A stretch of DNA of 9,771 nt from Candidatus Cloacimonadota bacterium (GCA_003647825.1 QMNP01000039.1:1-9771), one strand, 5' to 3'; numbered from the stretch's first letter, positions 1 to 6,004 are shown. The notes: generated from the letters alone by a model not told the origin. Program-made: numbers and translations.

Positions 1-1
1 G

Positions 2-238
2 AAAGTAAAAACGTTACCCATAAGCTGTCGTCCTGAGTTTATCGAAGGATCAGCTTATGGAAATAATACTCCCCGTCCTTCGACAAAGCTCAGGATGACA
101 CGAGCGGGGAGCTATCAATATTCTGTTGTTTGGCATGGAACTGATGAAAACAATAGAGCTGTTTCCAGCGGGATCTATTTTGCCAAACTAATAGGTGGTA
201 AAATAGAAGTAAGCTGTAAATTGATGCTGTTGAAATAG
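2..238 (+). CDS. C-terminal end of a secreted protein with a FlgD-like / type IX-style sorting domain (5' truncated by window)
   Basis: An open frame runs from the window edge to the TAG at 236-238 with no internal stop. Its last 40 or so residues read SVVWHGTDENNRAVSSGIYF followed by a short strand pair and a basic end (KLMLLK). This is the typical pattern of FlgD Ig-like C-terminal domains that serve as sorting signals on secreted proteins of the Bacteroidota and Cloacimonadota. The first residues, KVKTL, match the preceding strand of the same domain. Between KVKTL and the VVW strand, where family members usually have under ten residues, about 30 residues are encoded by two palindromic repeats (18-111) that keep the frame open. 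The protein may tolerate the insertion in a loop, or the gene may be decaying. The passenger domain lies outside the window, so the function of the full protein is unknown. Domain assignment is from recalled family pattern. Confidence 0.6.
   Translation, partial: KVKTLPISCRPEFIEGSAYGNNTPRPSTKLRMTRAGSYQYSVVWHGTDENNRAVSSGIYFAKLIGGKIEVSCKLMLLK
18..60. repeat. Palindromic repeat, copy 1 (10-bp perfect stem around a TCCTGAG...CGAAGGA core)
   Basis: CCATAAGCTG (18-27) and CAGCTTATGG (51-60) are perfect inverted repeats. They enclose a core starting TCGTCCTGAG and ending TCGAAGGA (28-49), which itself contains the inverted pair TCCT (31-34) and AGGA (46-49). Cores of this kind are familiar as dispersed REP-like repeats in several bacterial phyla. 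The copy lies in frame inside the sorting-domain gene and is translated as ISCRPEFIEGSAYG. Confidence 0.7.
69..111. repeat. Palindromic repeat, copy 2 (opposite core orientation, different outer stem)
   Basis: CTCCCCG (69-75) and CGGGGAG (105-111) form a perfect 7-bp stem. They enclose TCCTTCGACAAAGCTCAGGA (76-95), close to the reverse complement of the core of the first copy. So the core is shared and inverted while the outer stem is unrelated. It too is read through in frame (PRPSTKLRMTRAGS). The copies are separated by only 8 bp. Confidence 0.7.
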
Positions 239-339
239 CCTTTCCAATGAGCAATAGAAATTAGATTTTGCACCATATTTAATTTTATTTATTCCGCTTT
301 CCGCTTGACACAAAAACTTACTGCACGGAATGCAAAGTT
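239..339 (+). other. rsmG leader; weak promoter hint only
   Basis: This 101-bp A+T-rich gap separates the sorting-domain gene from rsmG. A perfect TTGACA lies at 305-310, but no acceptable -10 box is found 16-18 bp downstream (328-333 reads GAATGC), and a start site there would fall inside the rsmG start codon. I see no hairpin with a T run, so no terminator for the upstream gene. A promoter for the rsmG-parAB group probably lies here, but I cannot place it. A weak GGAA (327-330) is the only Shine-Dalgarno-like element before the rsmG ATG. Confidence 0.3.
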
Positions 340-957
340 ATGAATAAAAAAGTATTTGAAAATTTTATAAACGAATATTTTCCAAAGCGGAAAAATGAAA
401 TAATGAAAGCCTTTCAAAATTACCTTGATCTATTATGGGAAACCAATACCCAGATCAATCTGATCTCACGTAAAACCACCAAGGATGAATATTGGACTTT
501 GCATATGCTGGACTCTATTTTACCAGCATCCTTTTTCAACTTCTCTAATCTTAGAATTTTAGATTTTGGTTCCGGGGGCGGATTACCTGGAATTCCGATT
601 AAGCTGCTCTTCCCTACCTGCGAAGTCCACTTGCTGGATTCTATTACAAAAAAGATGTTGGCTGTAAAAAATATTATCAAATCTCTTGACGTACAGGAGT
701 GTTTCACGATTGTTTCACGGCTGGAAGATGTGGAAGAGAAATGGGATGGCTATTTCGATCTGATCGTTTGCCGATCAGTAAAAATACTACCCAAATATAG
801 AAATAGAATGTTGAGTCTGCTTAAGAAAAAAGGCAAGATCCTGCTTTATAAAAGCAGACTGTTGGAAGATGCTGATCTTTTTAGAAATGTACAGATCCAC
901 GAGGTAAATCACTCACAGATCGGTGAGCGAAAGATCGTGGAAATAACCAAATGGTGA
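340..957 (+). CDS. rsmG: 16S rRNA (guanine-N7)-methyltransferase RsmG (GidB)
   Basis: RsmG transfers a methyl group from S-adenosylmethionine to N7 of G527 (E. coli numbering) in helix 18 of 16S rRNA, near the decoding site; loss in other bacteria gives low-level streptomycin resistance. At 205 aa the length is normal. The N-terminal helical part carries NLIS (40-43) and the H55/D58-S59 pair (HMLDS). The SAM-binding loop is DFGSGGGLPG (75-84), followed by the second Rossmann strand ending LLDS (98-101) with KK at 104-105, then CRSV (144-147) and LYKS (169-172). Nothing essential seems missing. It lies 17 bp upstream of parA, the common rsmG-parA-parB order of origin-proximal DNA, but the usual upstream partner mnmG is absent here. 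The ATG at 340 gives the family-typical start. Confidence 0.95.
   Translation: MNKKVFENFINEYFPKRKNEIMKAFQNYLDLLWETNTQINLISRKTTKDEYWTLHMLDSILPASFFNFSNLRILDFGSGGGLPGIPIKLLFPTCEVHLLDSITKKMLAVKNIIKSLDVQECFTIVSRLEDVEEKWDGYFDLIVCRSVKILPKYRNRMLSLLKKKGKILLYKSRLLEDADLFRNVQIHEVNHSQIGERKIVEITKW
700..720 (+). promoter_or_regulatory. Two tandem parS-like half-sites inside rsmG
   Basis: TGTTTCACG occurs at 700-708 and again at 711-719, 11 bp apart (about one helical turn). TGTTTCAC is exactly the left half of the well-known parS consensus TGTTTCACGTGAAACA. The right halves do not match, so neither is a full palindromic parS. The two copies fall in different reading frames of rsmG, so they do not reflect a repeated amino-acid motif. 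They lie about 255 bp upstream of parA. This may be a degenerate ParB-binding site or coincidence. Confidence 0.3.
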
Positions 958-974
958 AAACCTGTTAAGAAAAA

Positions 975-1730
975 ATGGCGAGAATAATAACGATAGTTAA
1001 CCAAAAAGGCGGAGTGGGAAAAACCACTACCACCATCAACTTAGCTTCGGCTCTGGCTATTTTCGAAAAGAAGACACTGCTCATCGACTTTGATCCGCAG
1101 GGAAATTCATCCAGTGGTATAGGGCTGGAAAAAAGCAATCCAAACGTTTACGAAGCTCTTATCGGCAAAGCAGAATTAGTTGAAATTATCAAAACTTCTC
1201 CCATTCTCAAACAGCTTGATGTCGCTACTTCTAATGTGGATTTAAGCGGTGCGGAAATCGAGCTGGTGAAGGAATATTCCCGTGAATATAAACTTAAAAC
1301 CATTTTAGAATCGGTTCAAGCTGATTATGACTACATACTTATAGATTGTCCACCATCATTAGGATTACTTACTGTAAATGCATTAACCGCCTGCACCGAT
1401 GTTATTATTCCCATTCAATGCGAATACTATGCTTTGGAAGGCGTGAGTCAATTGCTCACAACTATTCGCCTAATTAAAAATGGATTGAATCCGGATCTGA
1501 ATATAATGGGTGTTCTTCTTACGCTATATGATCGTCGCCTGAATCTATCTAGACAAGTGGCAAAAGAAGTAAGAAGATATTTTCAGGAACAGGTTTTCAA
1601 TACCATCATTCACAGATCAGTAAAATTAAGCGAAGCTCCCAGCTTCGGAAAATCGATATTTCATTACGACATAAAATCGCCGGGCTCAATTAGTTACCTG
1701 GAACTGGCAAAGGAAGTAATGGCAAGATGA
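975..1730 (+). CDS. parA: Chromosome partitioning ATPase ParA (Soj)
   Basis: ParA is a deviant-Walker ATPase that binds DNA nonspecifically as an ATP dimer and, with ParB on parS, segregates the replication origin. The 251-aa length is that of chromosomal Soj proteins, without the extra N-terminal DNA-binding domain of plasmid type Ia ParA. Visible motifs are the deviant Walker A KGGVGKTT (11-18, with the signature lysine K11 and K16), the switch I region DFDPQGN (38-44), Walker B ILIDCPPSLG (121-130), PIQCEYYALEG (146-156), and the C-terminal RSVKLSEAPSFGKS (214-227), characteristic of Soj. Upstream is only a poor AAGA-type ribosome binding site (967-972). The stop overlaps the parB start by ATGA (1727-1730), pointing to translational coupling. 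Confidence 0.96.
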   Translation: MARIITIVNQKGGVGKTTTTINLASALAIFEKKTLLIDFDPQGNSSSGIGLEKSNPNVYEALIGKAELVEIIKTSPILKQLDVATSNVDLSGAEIELVKEYSREYKLKTILESVQADYDYILIDCPPSLGLLTVNALTACTDVIIPIQCEYYALEGVSQLLTTIRLIKNGLNPDLNIMGVLLTLYDRRLNLSRQVAKEVRRYFQEQVFNTIIHRSVKLSEAPSFGKSIFHYDIKSPGSISYLELAKEVMAR

Positions 1731-2572
1731 CACGATTAGGAAAAGGCTTGGAAGCCCTGATCAGTTCGGGGCCGGAATCGGTTGATAAAACTACTGGAAT
1801 TACAACTGTAAAAGTAGAATTGATCAGTCCGAATAGATATCAACCACGCAAAAGACTGGATAAAGAGAAATTGCAGGAACTGGCAAATTCGTTAAAGGAA
1901 AATGGGATTATACAGCCGATAATTGTAACCAAAAGAGATGAAACCAATTATGAATTGATAGCCGGTGAAAGGCGTTTGGAAGCTTCTAAACTGGCAGGAT
2001 ATGACAAAGTACCTGTTATTATACGAAGTGTAAGTCCCAAAGAACAATTGCAGTTTGCTATTATCGAAAACGTGCAGCGGGAAGACCTCAGTGCTATCGA
2101 AGAAGCAAAAGCCTATCAGCAGCTGAACGAAGATTTTGGTTTAACTCATGCCCAGATCTCTGATATTGTGGGAAAAGACAGAGCTACAATAACCAATTTG
2201 ATCCGTCTTCTGAAGTTGCCGGAAGAGATTCAGAACATGGTGCTGGATGAGAAACTTTCTTCCGGTCATGCCCGTACAATTTTACAGGTTCCAGAAAAAG
2301 ATCAGCTGAATTTTGCCAATCAGATCGTGCGCAATATTTTCTCGGTACGTAAAGCAGAACAGGAAGCTAAAAAGATCAAGGAATCAGGTAAAGTTGGTAA
2401 ATCAAAAACCAACCTTCGTTTAGCTAAAGAACTTAAAACTTTAGAAGCATCTTTAAAAACTTATTACAAAACAGATTTGAAGATTAGCGGTACGCAGAAC
2501 AAAGGGAAGATCATCTTTCAATATTCCAGCAAAGAAGAGCTGGAAAAATTAGTGAAAAAACTGGTAAAATGA
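1727..2572 (+). CDS. parB: Chromosome partitioning protein ParB (Spo0J), CTPase DNA clamp
   Basis: ParB loads at parS, binds CTP to close into a sliding clamp, and activates ParA. The 281-aa protein has the N-terminal ParA-activating motif RLGKGLEALI (3-12), the ParB/Srx CTP-binding fold with QPRK (39-42), GIIQPIIV (60-67), GERRLEA (80-86) and ENVQREDLSAIEEA (114-127), then the helix-turn-helix LTHAQISDIVGKDRATITNL (139-158) and LSSGHARTIL (177-186) for parS recognition. After a basic linker (about 205-230) comes a short C-terminal dimerisation domain ending in a lysine-rich helix. All key boxes are intact. It overlaps parA by 4 bp and the peptidase gene downstream by another ATGA (2569-2572), so the three are probably one translationally coupled unit. 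Confidence 0.96.
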   Translation: MTRLGKGLEALISSGPESVDKTTGITTVKVELISPNRYQPRKRLDKEKLQELANSLKENGIIQPIIVTKRDETNYELIAGERRLEASKLAGYDKVPVIIRSVSPKEQLQFAIIENVQREDLSAIEEAKAYQQLNEDFGLTHAQISDIVGKDRATITNLIRLLKLPEEIQNMVLDEKLSSGHARTILQVPEKDQLNFANQIVRNIFSVRKAEQEAKKIKESGKVGKSKTNLRLAKELKTLEASLKTYYKTDLKISGTQNKGKIIFQYSSKEELEKLVKKLVK

Positions 2573-3234
2573 TCTACAAAATCGTCTCTGCTGTCCTCAT
2601 TGTTATATTGATCGTTGCTCTTATCATGACAGCTTCAACATCGAAGAAAAGACAGGAAGAAATTGATCAACTTCAGCAGGAAATAGTAGTTTCAAACAGA
2701 TATATTCAATCTTTGAATGATCAGCTTAATAAGGCCAATAATGGAACAAAACCAGTTAAATCGGAAGACGAAAGATTGTTGAAGGTTCTGAATAAATATC
2801 TAAAAGAAAATAAACGCAATGGCGTTGTAACGGCCGAGGAGCTTTCCAAATACGAAAAAGAGGATCGCTTTATTCCAAATTTAATTCCGATTAACGGAGA
2901 ATATGCTATTAGCCAGCATTACAAAGAAGAGCATCCTGCTCTGGATTTTGCAGCTGAAGAAGGAACCGAAGTTATCGCCTCTGCAACTGGCGAAATTTTG
3001 TCGGTTTATGAAGATGAATATTTTGGCAAGGTGGTGCTTATTGATCATTTGAATGAATACGCTACTATGTATGCCCATCTGGCAACTGCAATTTATGATT
3101 CAAAAACCTTTGTGAAAAAAGGTGAACCAATTGGATTAGTCGGGAATACCGGCAACAGCTCTGCCCCACATCTGCATTTTGAAGTATTAAAAAACGGTGA
3201 GAATATCGATCCGGAATTGATTTTAGAAGATTAA
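2569..3234 (+). CDS. Membrane-anchored M23 family metallopeptidase (peptidoglycan hydrolase)
   Basis: The protein (221 aa) starts with a single transmembrane anchor or uncleaved signal (about residues 4-22), a short coiled coil (26-58, with Q/E/L-rich heptads), a linker, and a C-terminal LytM/M23 beta domain (about 105-217). Zinc ligands expected for M23 are present: H122 and D126 in HPALD (a variant of HxGxD lacking the glycine), and H203 in HLHFE, with the catalytic histidine H170 in YAHL. The site therefore looks catalytically competent, unlike degenerate EnvC/NlpD-type activators. It should cleave peptide cross-links in peptidoglycan outside the cytoplasmic membrane. It overlaps parB by ATGA and lies 11 bp upstream of bactofilin. 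M23 peptidase plus bactofilin is a recurrent pair in other bacteria (for example CcmA-Csd1 in Helicobacter), so a role in local wall remodelling or shape is likely. Confidence 0.88.
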   Translation: MIYKIVSAVLIVILIVALIMTASTSKKRQEEIDQLQQEIVVSNRYIQSLNDQLNKANNGTKPVKSEDERLLKVLNKYLKENKRNGVVTAEELSKYEKEDRFIPNLIPINGEYAISQHYKEEHPALDFAAEEGTEVIASATGEILSVYEDEYFGKVVLIDHLNEYATMYAHLATAIYDSKTFVKKGEPIGLVGNTGNSSAPHLHFEVLKNGENIDPELILED

Positions 3235-3245
3235 AGGATAATATT

Positions 3246-3659
3246 ATGGCAAGAAATCGAAAAGTGGAATTGACAACGATATTAGGAAAAGGCAGTCGCA
3301 TAAAAGGTGACCTTTTTGTTGATGGCGGCGTAAGAATTGATGGTGATATCGAAGGTAAAGTAGAATCTACCGGATTTGTTACGATCGGAGTATCGGGAGT
3401 AGCCAATGCAGACGTTAAAGCTGAAGAGTGTTTGGTCTCTGGAAAAGTTGTTGGCAACATTACAGTAAGTGATGGTTTGGAATTGGACAGTACAGCTAAT
3501 TTAAGCGGGAATATTGTCGCCAAAATTATCAAGATCCATACAGGTGCAATATTTAACGGTGTAAGTCAAATGACTTCCGGAGAAAGTGAACAGTATTCTC
3601 GAGTTGTAAAACCCAGCGTTAAACAAAATACATCAGAGTTAGACCTAAGTACAGATTAA
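3246..3659 (+). CDS. Bactofilin family cytoskeletal protein
   Basis: Bactofilins are small beta-helical proteins that polymerise without nucleotide into filaments and recruit cell-wall or chromosome-segregation proteins. This one is 137 aa. The central domain (about 8-110) shows the repeating beta-strand/glycine pattern of the family: STILGKGS-like start (TTILGKGSRIKGDL, 10-23), VDGGVRIDGDIEGKVES (25-41), then successive short hydrophobic strands separated by G/D/N turns. The polar C-terminal tail (111-137) is probably disordered. A good AAAGGA (3233-3238) sits 7 nt before the ATG. The gene follows the M23 peptidase and parAB. In Myxococcus, bactofilins form scaffolds that position ParA/ParB, so this neighbourhood may be functional rather than accidental; that link is inference. 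Confidence 0.92.
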   Translation: MARNRKVELTTILGKGSRIKGDLFVDGGVRIDGDIEGKVESTGFVTIGVSGVANADVKAEECLVSGKVVGNITVSDGLELDSTANLSGNIVAKIIKIHTGAIFNGVSQMTSGESEQYSRVVKPSVKQNTSELDLSTD

Positions 3660-3681
3660 ATGTAAAAGGTTCATTAATTGA

Positions 3682-3912
3682 ATGAGAAAACCTGATAATC
3701 CCATAATTAAAGAGCTCTTTAAAAACTTTGCCTTGATCTCACAGCTTGGTTTTTCTGTGATAATTTCCATTCTACTATTTGTTTTTGGATTTGTTTACAT
3801 CGATAAAAAACTGGATGCAAATGGAAACCTGATCATTGTAGGAATAGTTCTGGGAGTTATTGCTGGAATTATGGCAGCTTATCGATTAGTGAAAAAACAT
3901 TTTAAAGACTAA
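3682..3912 (+). CDS. atpZ: AtpZ, small membrane protein of the ATP synthase operon
   Basis: The 76-aa protein has two transmembrane helices (about 19-39 and 50-68) joined by a short charged loop (DKKLDANGN, 41-49) and basic ends. Size, the helix-1 start ISQLGFS (19-25), and position immediately before atpI and atpB match the AtpZ/ATPase_gene1 family. AtpZ works together with AtpI in c-ring assembly or divalent cation supply in some bacteria, but the exact role varies and is not settled. The gene starts 22 bp after bactofilin, with AAAAGG (3664-3669) rather far from the ATG. No promoter or terminator is visible in that gap, so the ATP synthase genes may be read through from the parAB group or from a promoter inside the bactofilin gene. 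Confidence 0.8.
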   Translation: MRKPDNPIIKELFKNFALISQLGFSVIISILLFVFGFVYIDKKLDANGNLIIVGIVLGVIAGIMAAYRLVKKHFKD

Positions 3913-3919
3913 TTATACT

Positions 3920-4297
3920 ATGGATAACAAAGCTTACGTAAAACGAATTATAACCATTATTCTCTTGACAAACATACCTGCAATTTTGACTTTGCTGATA
4001 GTTCTTGAAGAGGGTTTGGGGTGGATTCTTGGTTCGCTTGCGAGTGCTATAAACTTTTACTGGTTAGCGTTTAACGTGAAAGCAAGTTTAGAATTACAAC
4101 CATCAAAATCGAAACTGAAAGCGGTGAAGGGAACATATCTGAGATTGATCTTCCTGCTGATTTATTCAATATTGGTTTTAAGCTTTATCAAACCCAACCT
4201 TATTAGTTTTGGATTGGGATTGCTGGCCGCTCAGGTTGTTATTTATCTGAATGAGCTGGCAGAATATTTAAAGAAAAGTAAATATTTTAGAGGATAG
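3920..4297 (+). CDS. atpI: ATP synthase assembly protein AtpI
   Basis: The 125-aa protein has four predicted membrane helices (about 10-29, 32-52, 73-90 and 93-112). The GSLASAINFYWLAFNV stretch (38-53), with small residues and an aromatic cluster, is typical of the AtpI family. AtpI acts as a chaperone for assembly of the c ring, notably in Na+-type enzymes. That is relevant here because two quite different c subunits follow. The gene starts 7 bp after atpZ with no clear Shine-Dalgarno sequence, and is followed after 1 bp by atpB, whose AGAGGA (4289-4293) lies within the last codons of atpI. Confidence 0.8.
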   Translation: MDNKAYVKRIITIILLTNIPAILTLLIVLEEGLGWILGSLASAINFYWLAFNVKASLELQPSKSKLKAVKGTYLRLIFLLIYSILVLSFIKPNLISFGLGLLAAQVVIYLNELAEYLKKSKYFRG

Positions 4298-4298
4298 A

Positions 4299-5207
4299 AT
4301 GACGAAAAAGAAAAGCCCGATGATGAAGATATTCATTATTTTCTTTGTAGTGGAAATAGCTCTGGTTCTTATTTCAGGCAACTTCACAAAGGAATTGGAA
4401 ATTGGGTTTGATAATGGTAAATTTGTATTCAGGCAGATAGAATCTGAATTTAATCTTCAAGAGAAAATAACCGAAGAATTCCAGATTGATGAATACAATG
4501 CTCAACATGAAGAAGTAAAAGATCTCTATGGAAGTGAAAAACTCTTTAGCGTCTTTAAAACTTTATCGATGGGAGAAACACCAGTTGGCACTTTTCAGTT
4601 GCTTCGAATGCTGCTTATTGTAGATATAGTTTTATTGTTTATGGCTTTATTTATTCGTAAATTTCTGGCTGGAAGGCCTTCTAAATCTCAACTTATTTTT
4701 GAAATGATCTATACTATGCTGGAAGACTTCGTTCGTGAAACATTGGGAAAAGACAAGATTTATTACACACCATATATTGTTACATTATTCATTTTTATCT
4801 GGATTTGCAATATGATCGGCATGATACCAATTCCCGGATTTATGGAACCTACCAGAAACTTGAATGTACCTCTGGGACTTGGCTTAATGGCAGTTGTGGT
4901 TGTACATTTTTCTGCTGTAAAATTTAAAGGTGCCTGGAAGCATATTCAAGAATATATGCCTCACAAAAATCCGCTTTTCATTTTAGACATTGTTGGTGAA
5001 GTATCAAAGATCGTTTCAATTTCCTTCCGTCTTTTTGGAAATATATTGGGTGGAGCTATCATCATTCTGGTGGTTTCATCTCTAGTTAGCTTTGTAGTTT
5101 TCCCGGTTGGATTAAATCTATTCTTTGGCGTCTTTGTAGGAACTATCCAGGCGTTTGTTTTCACAATGCTGGCGCTTACTTATATTGGCGTGGAAATTTC
5201 GGAGTAA
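4299..5207 (+). CDS. atpB: F-type ATP synthase subunit a
   Basis: Subunit a holds the two ion half-channels and the essential arginine of the stator. The protein is 302 aa, longer than the roughly 230-270 aa common elsewhere. It has an additional N-terminal hydrophobic segment (9-26, signal peptide or anchor) and about 70 polar, acidic residues (28-98) presumably outside the membrane, then the usual helices (about 101-120, 156-176, 188-206, 234-262, 270-298). The essential arginine is R244 in ISFRLFGNILGG (241-252), equivalent to E. coli R210. PTRNLNVPLG (184-193) and GTIQAFVFTML (281-291), with Q284 equivalent to E. coli Q252, are in place. By ungapped alignment the E. coli E219/H245 pair is A253/G277 here. 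N-terminal extensions of this sort are known in Bacteroidota subunit a. Confidence 0.95.
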   Translation: MTKKKSPMMKIFIIFFVVEIALVLISGNFTKELEIGFDNGKFVFRQIESEFNLQEKITEEFQIDEYNAQHEEVKDLYGSEKLFSVFKTLSMGETPVGTFQLLRMLLIVDIVLLFMALFIRKFLAGRPSKSQLIFEMIYTMLEDFVRETLGKDKIYYTPYIVTLFIFIWICNMIGMIPIPGFMEPTRNLNVPLGLGLMAVVVVHFSAVKFKGAWKHIQEYMPHKNPLFILDIVGEVSKIVSISFRLFGNILGGAIIILVVSSLVSFVVFPVGLNLFFGVFVGTIQAFVFTMLALTYIGVEISE

Positions 5208-5213
5208 TTGGTT

Positions 5214-5963
5214 ATGATTACAGTTGAACATATACAGATCGCAGCATTTCTGGGAGCAGGACTTTGTGTGGGAATTGGAGCAGTAACCACCGGAATTGGT
5301 TCCGGGATTATTGCCGGTGAAGGTGCTTACGGTATCGTTAAGCAGCCCAAAGCCAATGATCAGCTTTTCCGCACAATGCTTATTGGTCAGGCGGCAGCTC
5401 AAACTGCAGGTATTTTTGCCTTGGTTATTTCTATGCTGCTTATTTATGGAAGATCGGATGCACCGGAAGGCGGCTGGTATAAAGCAGCTGCATATCTGGC
5501 GGCAGGATTAGCCATGGGACTAGGTTCTATCGGGCCGTCTCTGGGGGCTGGTTATGCTGGCGGACAAGCCTGTAAATCTATCGCTAGAATGCCAAAGCAC
5601 GGCAACGCAATTATGGGAAATATGCTTATTGGTCAGGCTTTATCACAAACATCAGCTATCTTTGCCTTGGTTGTTGCCTTTCTGCTGATGTACTCCATTC
5701 CCAACCAGCCGGAAGGAATTACTGTTGGACGAATTCTGGTAAAATCAGTGGGATTGATCGGAGCAGGATTATCGATCGGACTGGGAACTTTAGGACCTGG
5801 AACCGGAATCGGATTTGTAGCTGGAAAAGCTAACGATTCAATGGGACGTTTTCCCAATCAGAAATCAAATATCATGCGTACCATGTTTTTGGGCGCAGCA
5901 GTTTCAGAGTCAACTGCGATATATTCACTTGTAATATCGTTTCTGTTGATCTTTGCATTATAA
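5214..5963 (+). CDS. atpE: Triple-hairpin fused ATP synthase subunit c with one ion-binding carboxylate
   Basis: Subunit c normally has one helical hairpin (about 80 aa) with one carboxylate and forms the rotor ring. This 249-aa protein contains three full hairpins in tandem (about 3-79, 88-161 and 172-249), joined by short polar linkers containing PEG (84-86, 166-168). Each second helix is recognisable: GQAAAQTAGIFALV (58-71), GQALSQTSAIFALV (140-153), GAAVSESTAIYSLV (227-240). The ion-carrying glutamate is Q63 in hairpin 1 and Q145 in hairpin 2; only hairpin 3 keeps it (E232, with S233, T234 and Y237 of the Na+-type site). The first-helix ligand position (Q32 in Ilyobacter) is S30, A112 and I199. 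I chose the ATG at 5214, which has GGAG (5201-5204) 9 nt upstream; a TTG at 5208 in the same frame would add two residues. Acetobacterium woodii has a two-hairpin, one-carboxylate c1; three F-type hairpins is more extreme. Confidence 0.93.
   Translation: MITVEHIQIAAFLGAGLCVGIGAVTTGIGSGIIAGEGAYGIVKQPKANDQLFRTMLIGQAAAQTAGIFALVISMLLIYGRSDAPEGGWYKAAAYLAAGLAMGLGSIGPSLGAGYAGGQACKSIARMPKHGNAIMGNMLIGQALSQTSAIFALVVAFLLMYSIPNQPEGITVGRILVKSVGLIGAGLSIGLGTLGPGTGIGFVAGKANDSMGRFPNQKSNIMRTMFLGAAVSESTAIYSLVISFLLIFAL
5376..5638 (+). repeat. Direct repeat linking hairpins 1 and 2 of the fused c gene (246-bp period)
   Basis: ATGCTTATTGGTCAGGC is identical at 5376-5392 and 5622-5638, 246 bp (82 codons) apart and in the same reading phase. 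TTTGCCTTGGTT also recurs a little further on in both copies. Hairpin 3 does not share these identical stretches. The repeat marks hairpins 1 and 2 as the most recent duplicates. Confidence 0.8.
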
Positions 5964-5975
5964 TAGATATGCTTA

Positions 5976-5996
5976 TTACAATGCTCAGCGTTGTAA
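5976..5996 (+). repeat. Hairpin 1 of the spacer between the two c genes
   Basis: TTACAATGC (5976-5984) pairs with GCGTTGTAA (5988-5996) over 9 bp (one T·G wobble) around a TCA loop. It begins 12 bp after the fused c gene's stop codon. The sequence after it is CAGAGGTTTT, so a T run does not directly follow and a classic terminator is unlikely. It could partly terminate transcription or protect or process the mRNA. Confidence 0.5.
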
Positions 5997-6004
5997 CAGA
6001 GGTT

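Noticed and set aside
305..310. Perfect TTGACA as a -35 promoter box for rsmG
   Set aside because: No acceptable -10 element at 16-18 bp, and the implied start site would fall within the coding start; kept only as a hint in the leader entry.
700..715. A complete parS site
   Set aside because: Only the left half matches the 16-bp consensus; the right half does not, so it is reported as half-sites only.
3065..3532. Long antisense open frame opposite the peptidase/bactofilin genes
   Set aside because: It is the complement of two clearly recognisable genes, has low-complexity Ser/Thr/Pro-rich content typical of shadow translation, and no ribosome binding site or family resemblance.
5118..5402. 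Antisense open frames over atpB and the fused c gene
   Set aside because: Both strands cannot be justified here; the sense frames match conserved families throughout, while the antisense products show no motifs.
5208..5963. Triple c as an assembly artefact (collapsed or chimeric tandem c genes)
   Set aside because: The three hairpins differ in sequence throughout, the frame is open with sensible linkers, and the Q/Q/E pattern is coordinated with other site residues (F/F/Y), which an assembly error would not produce.
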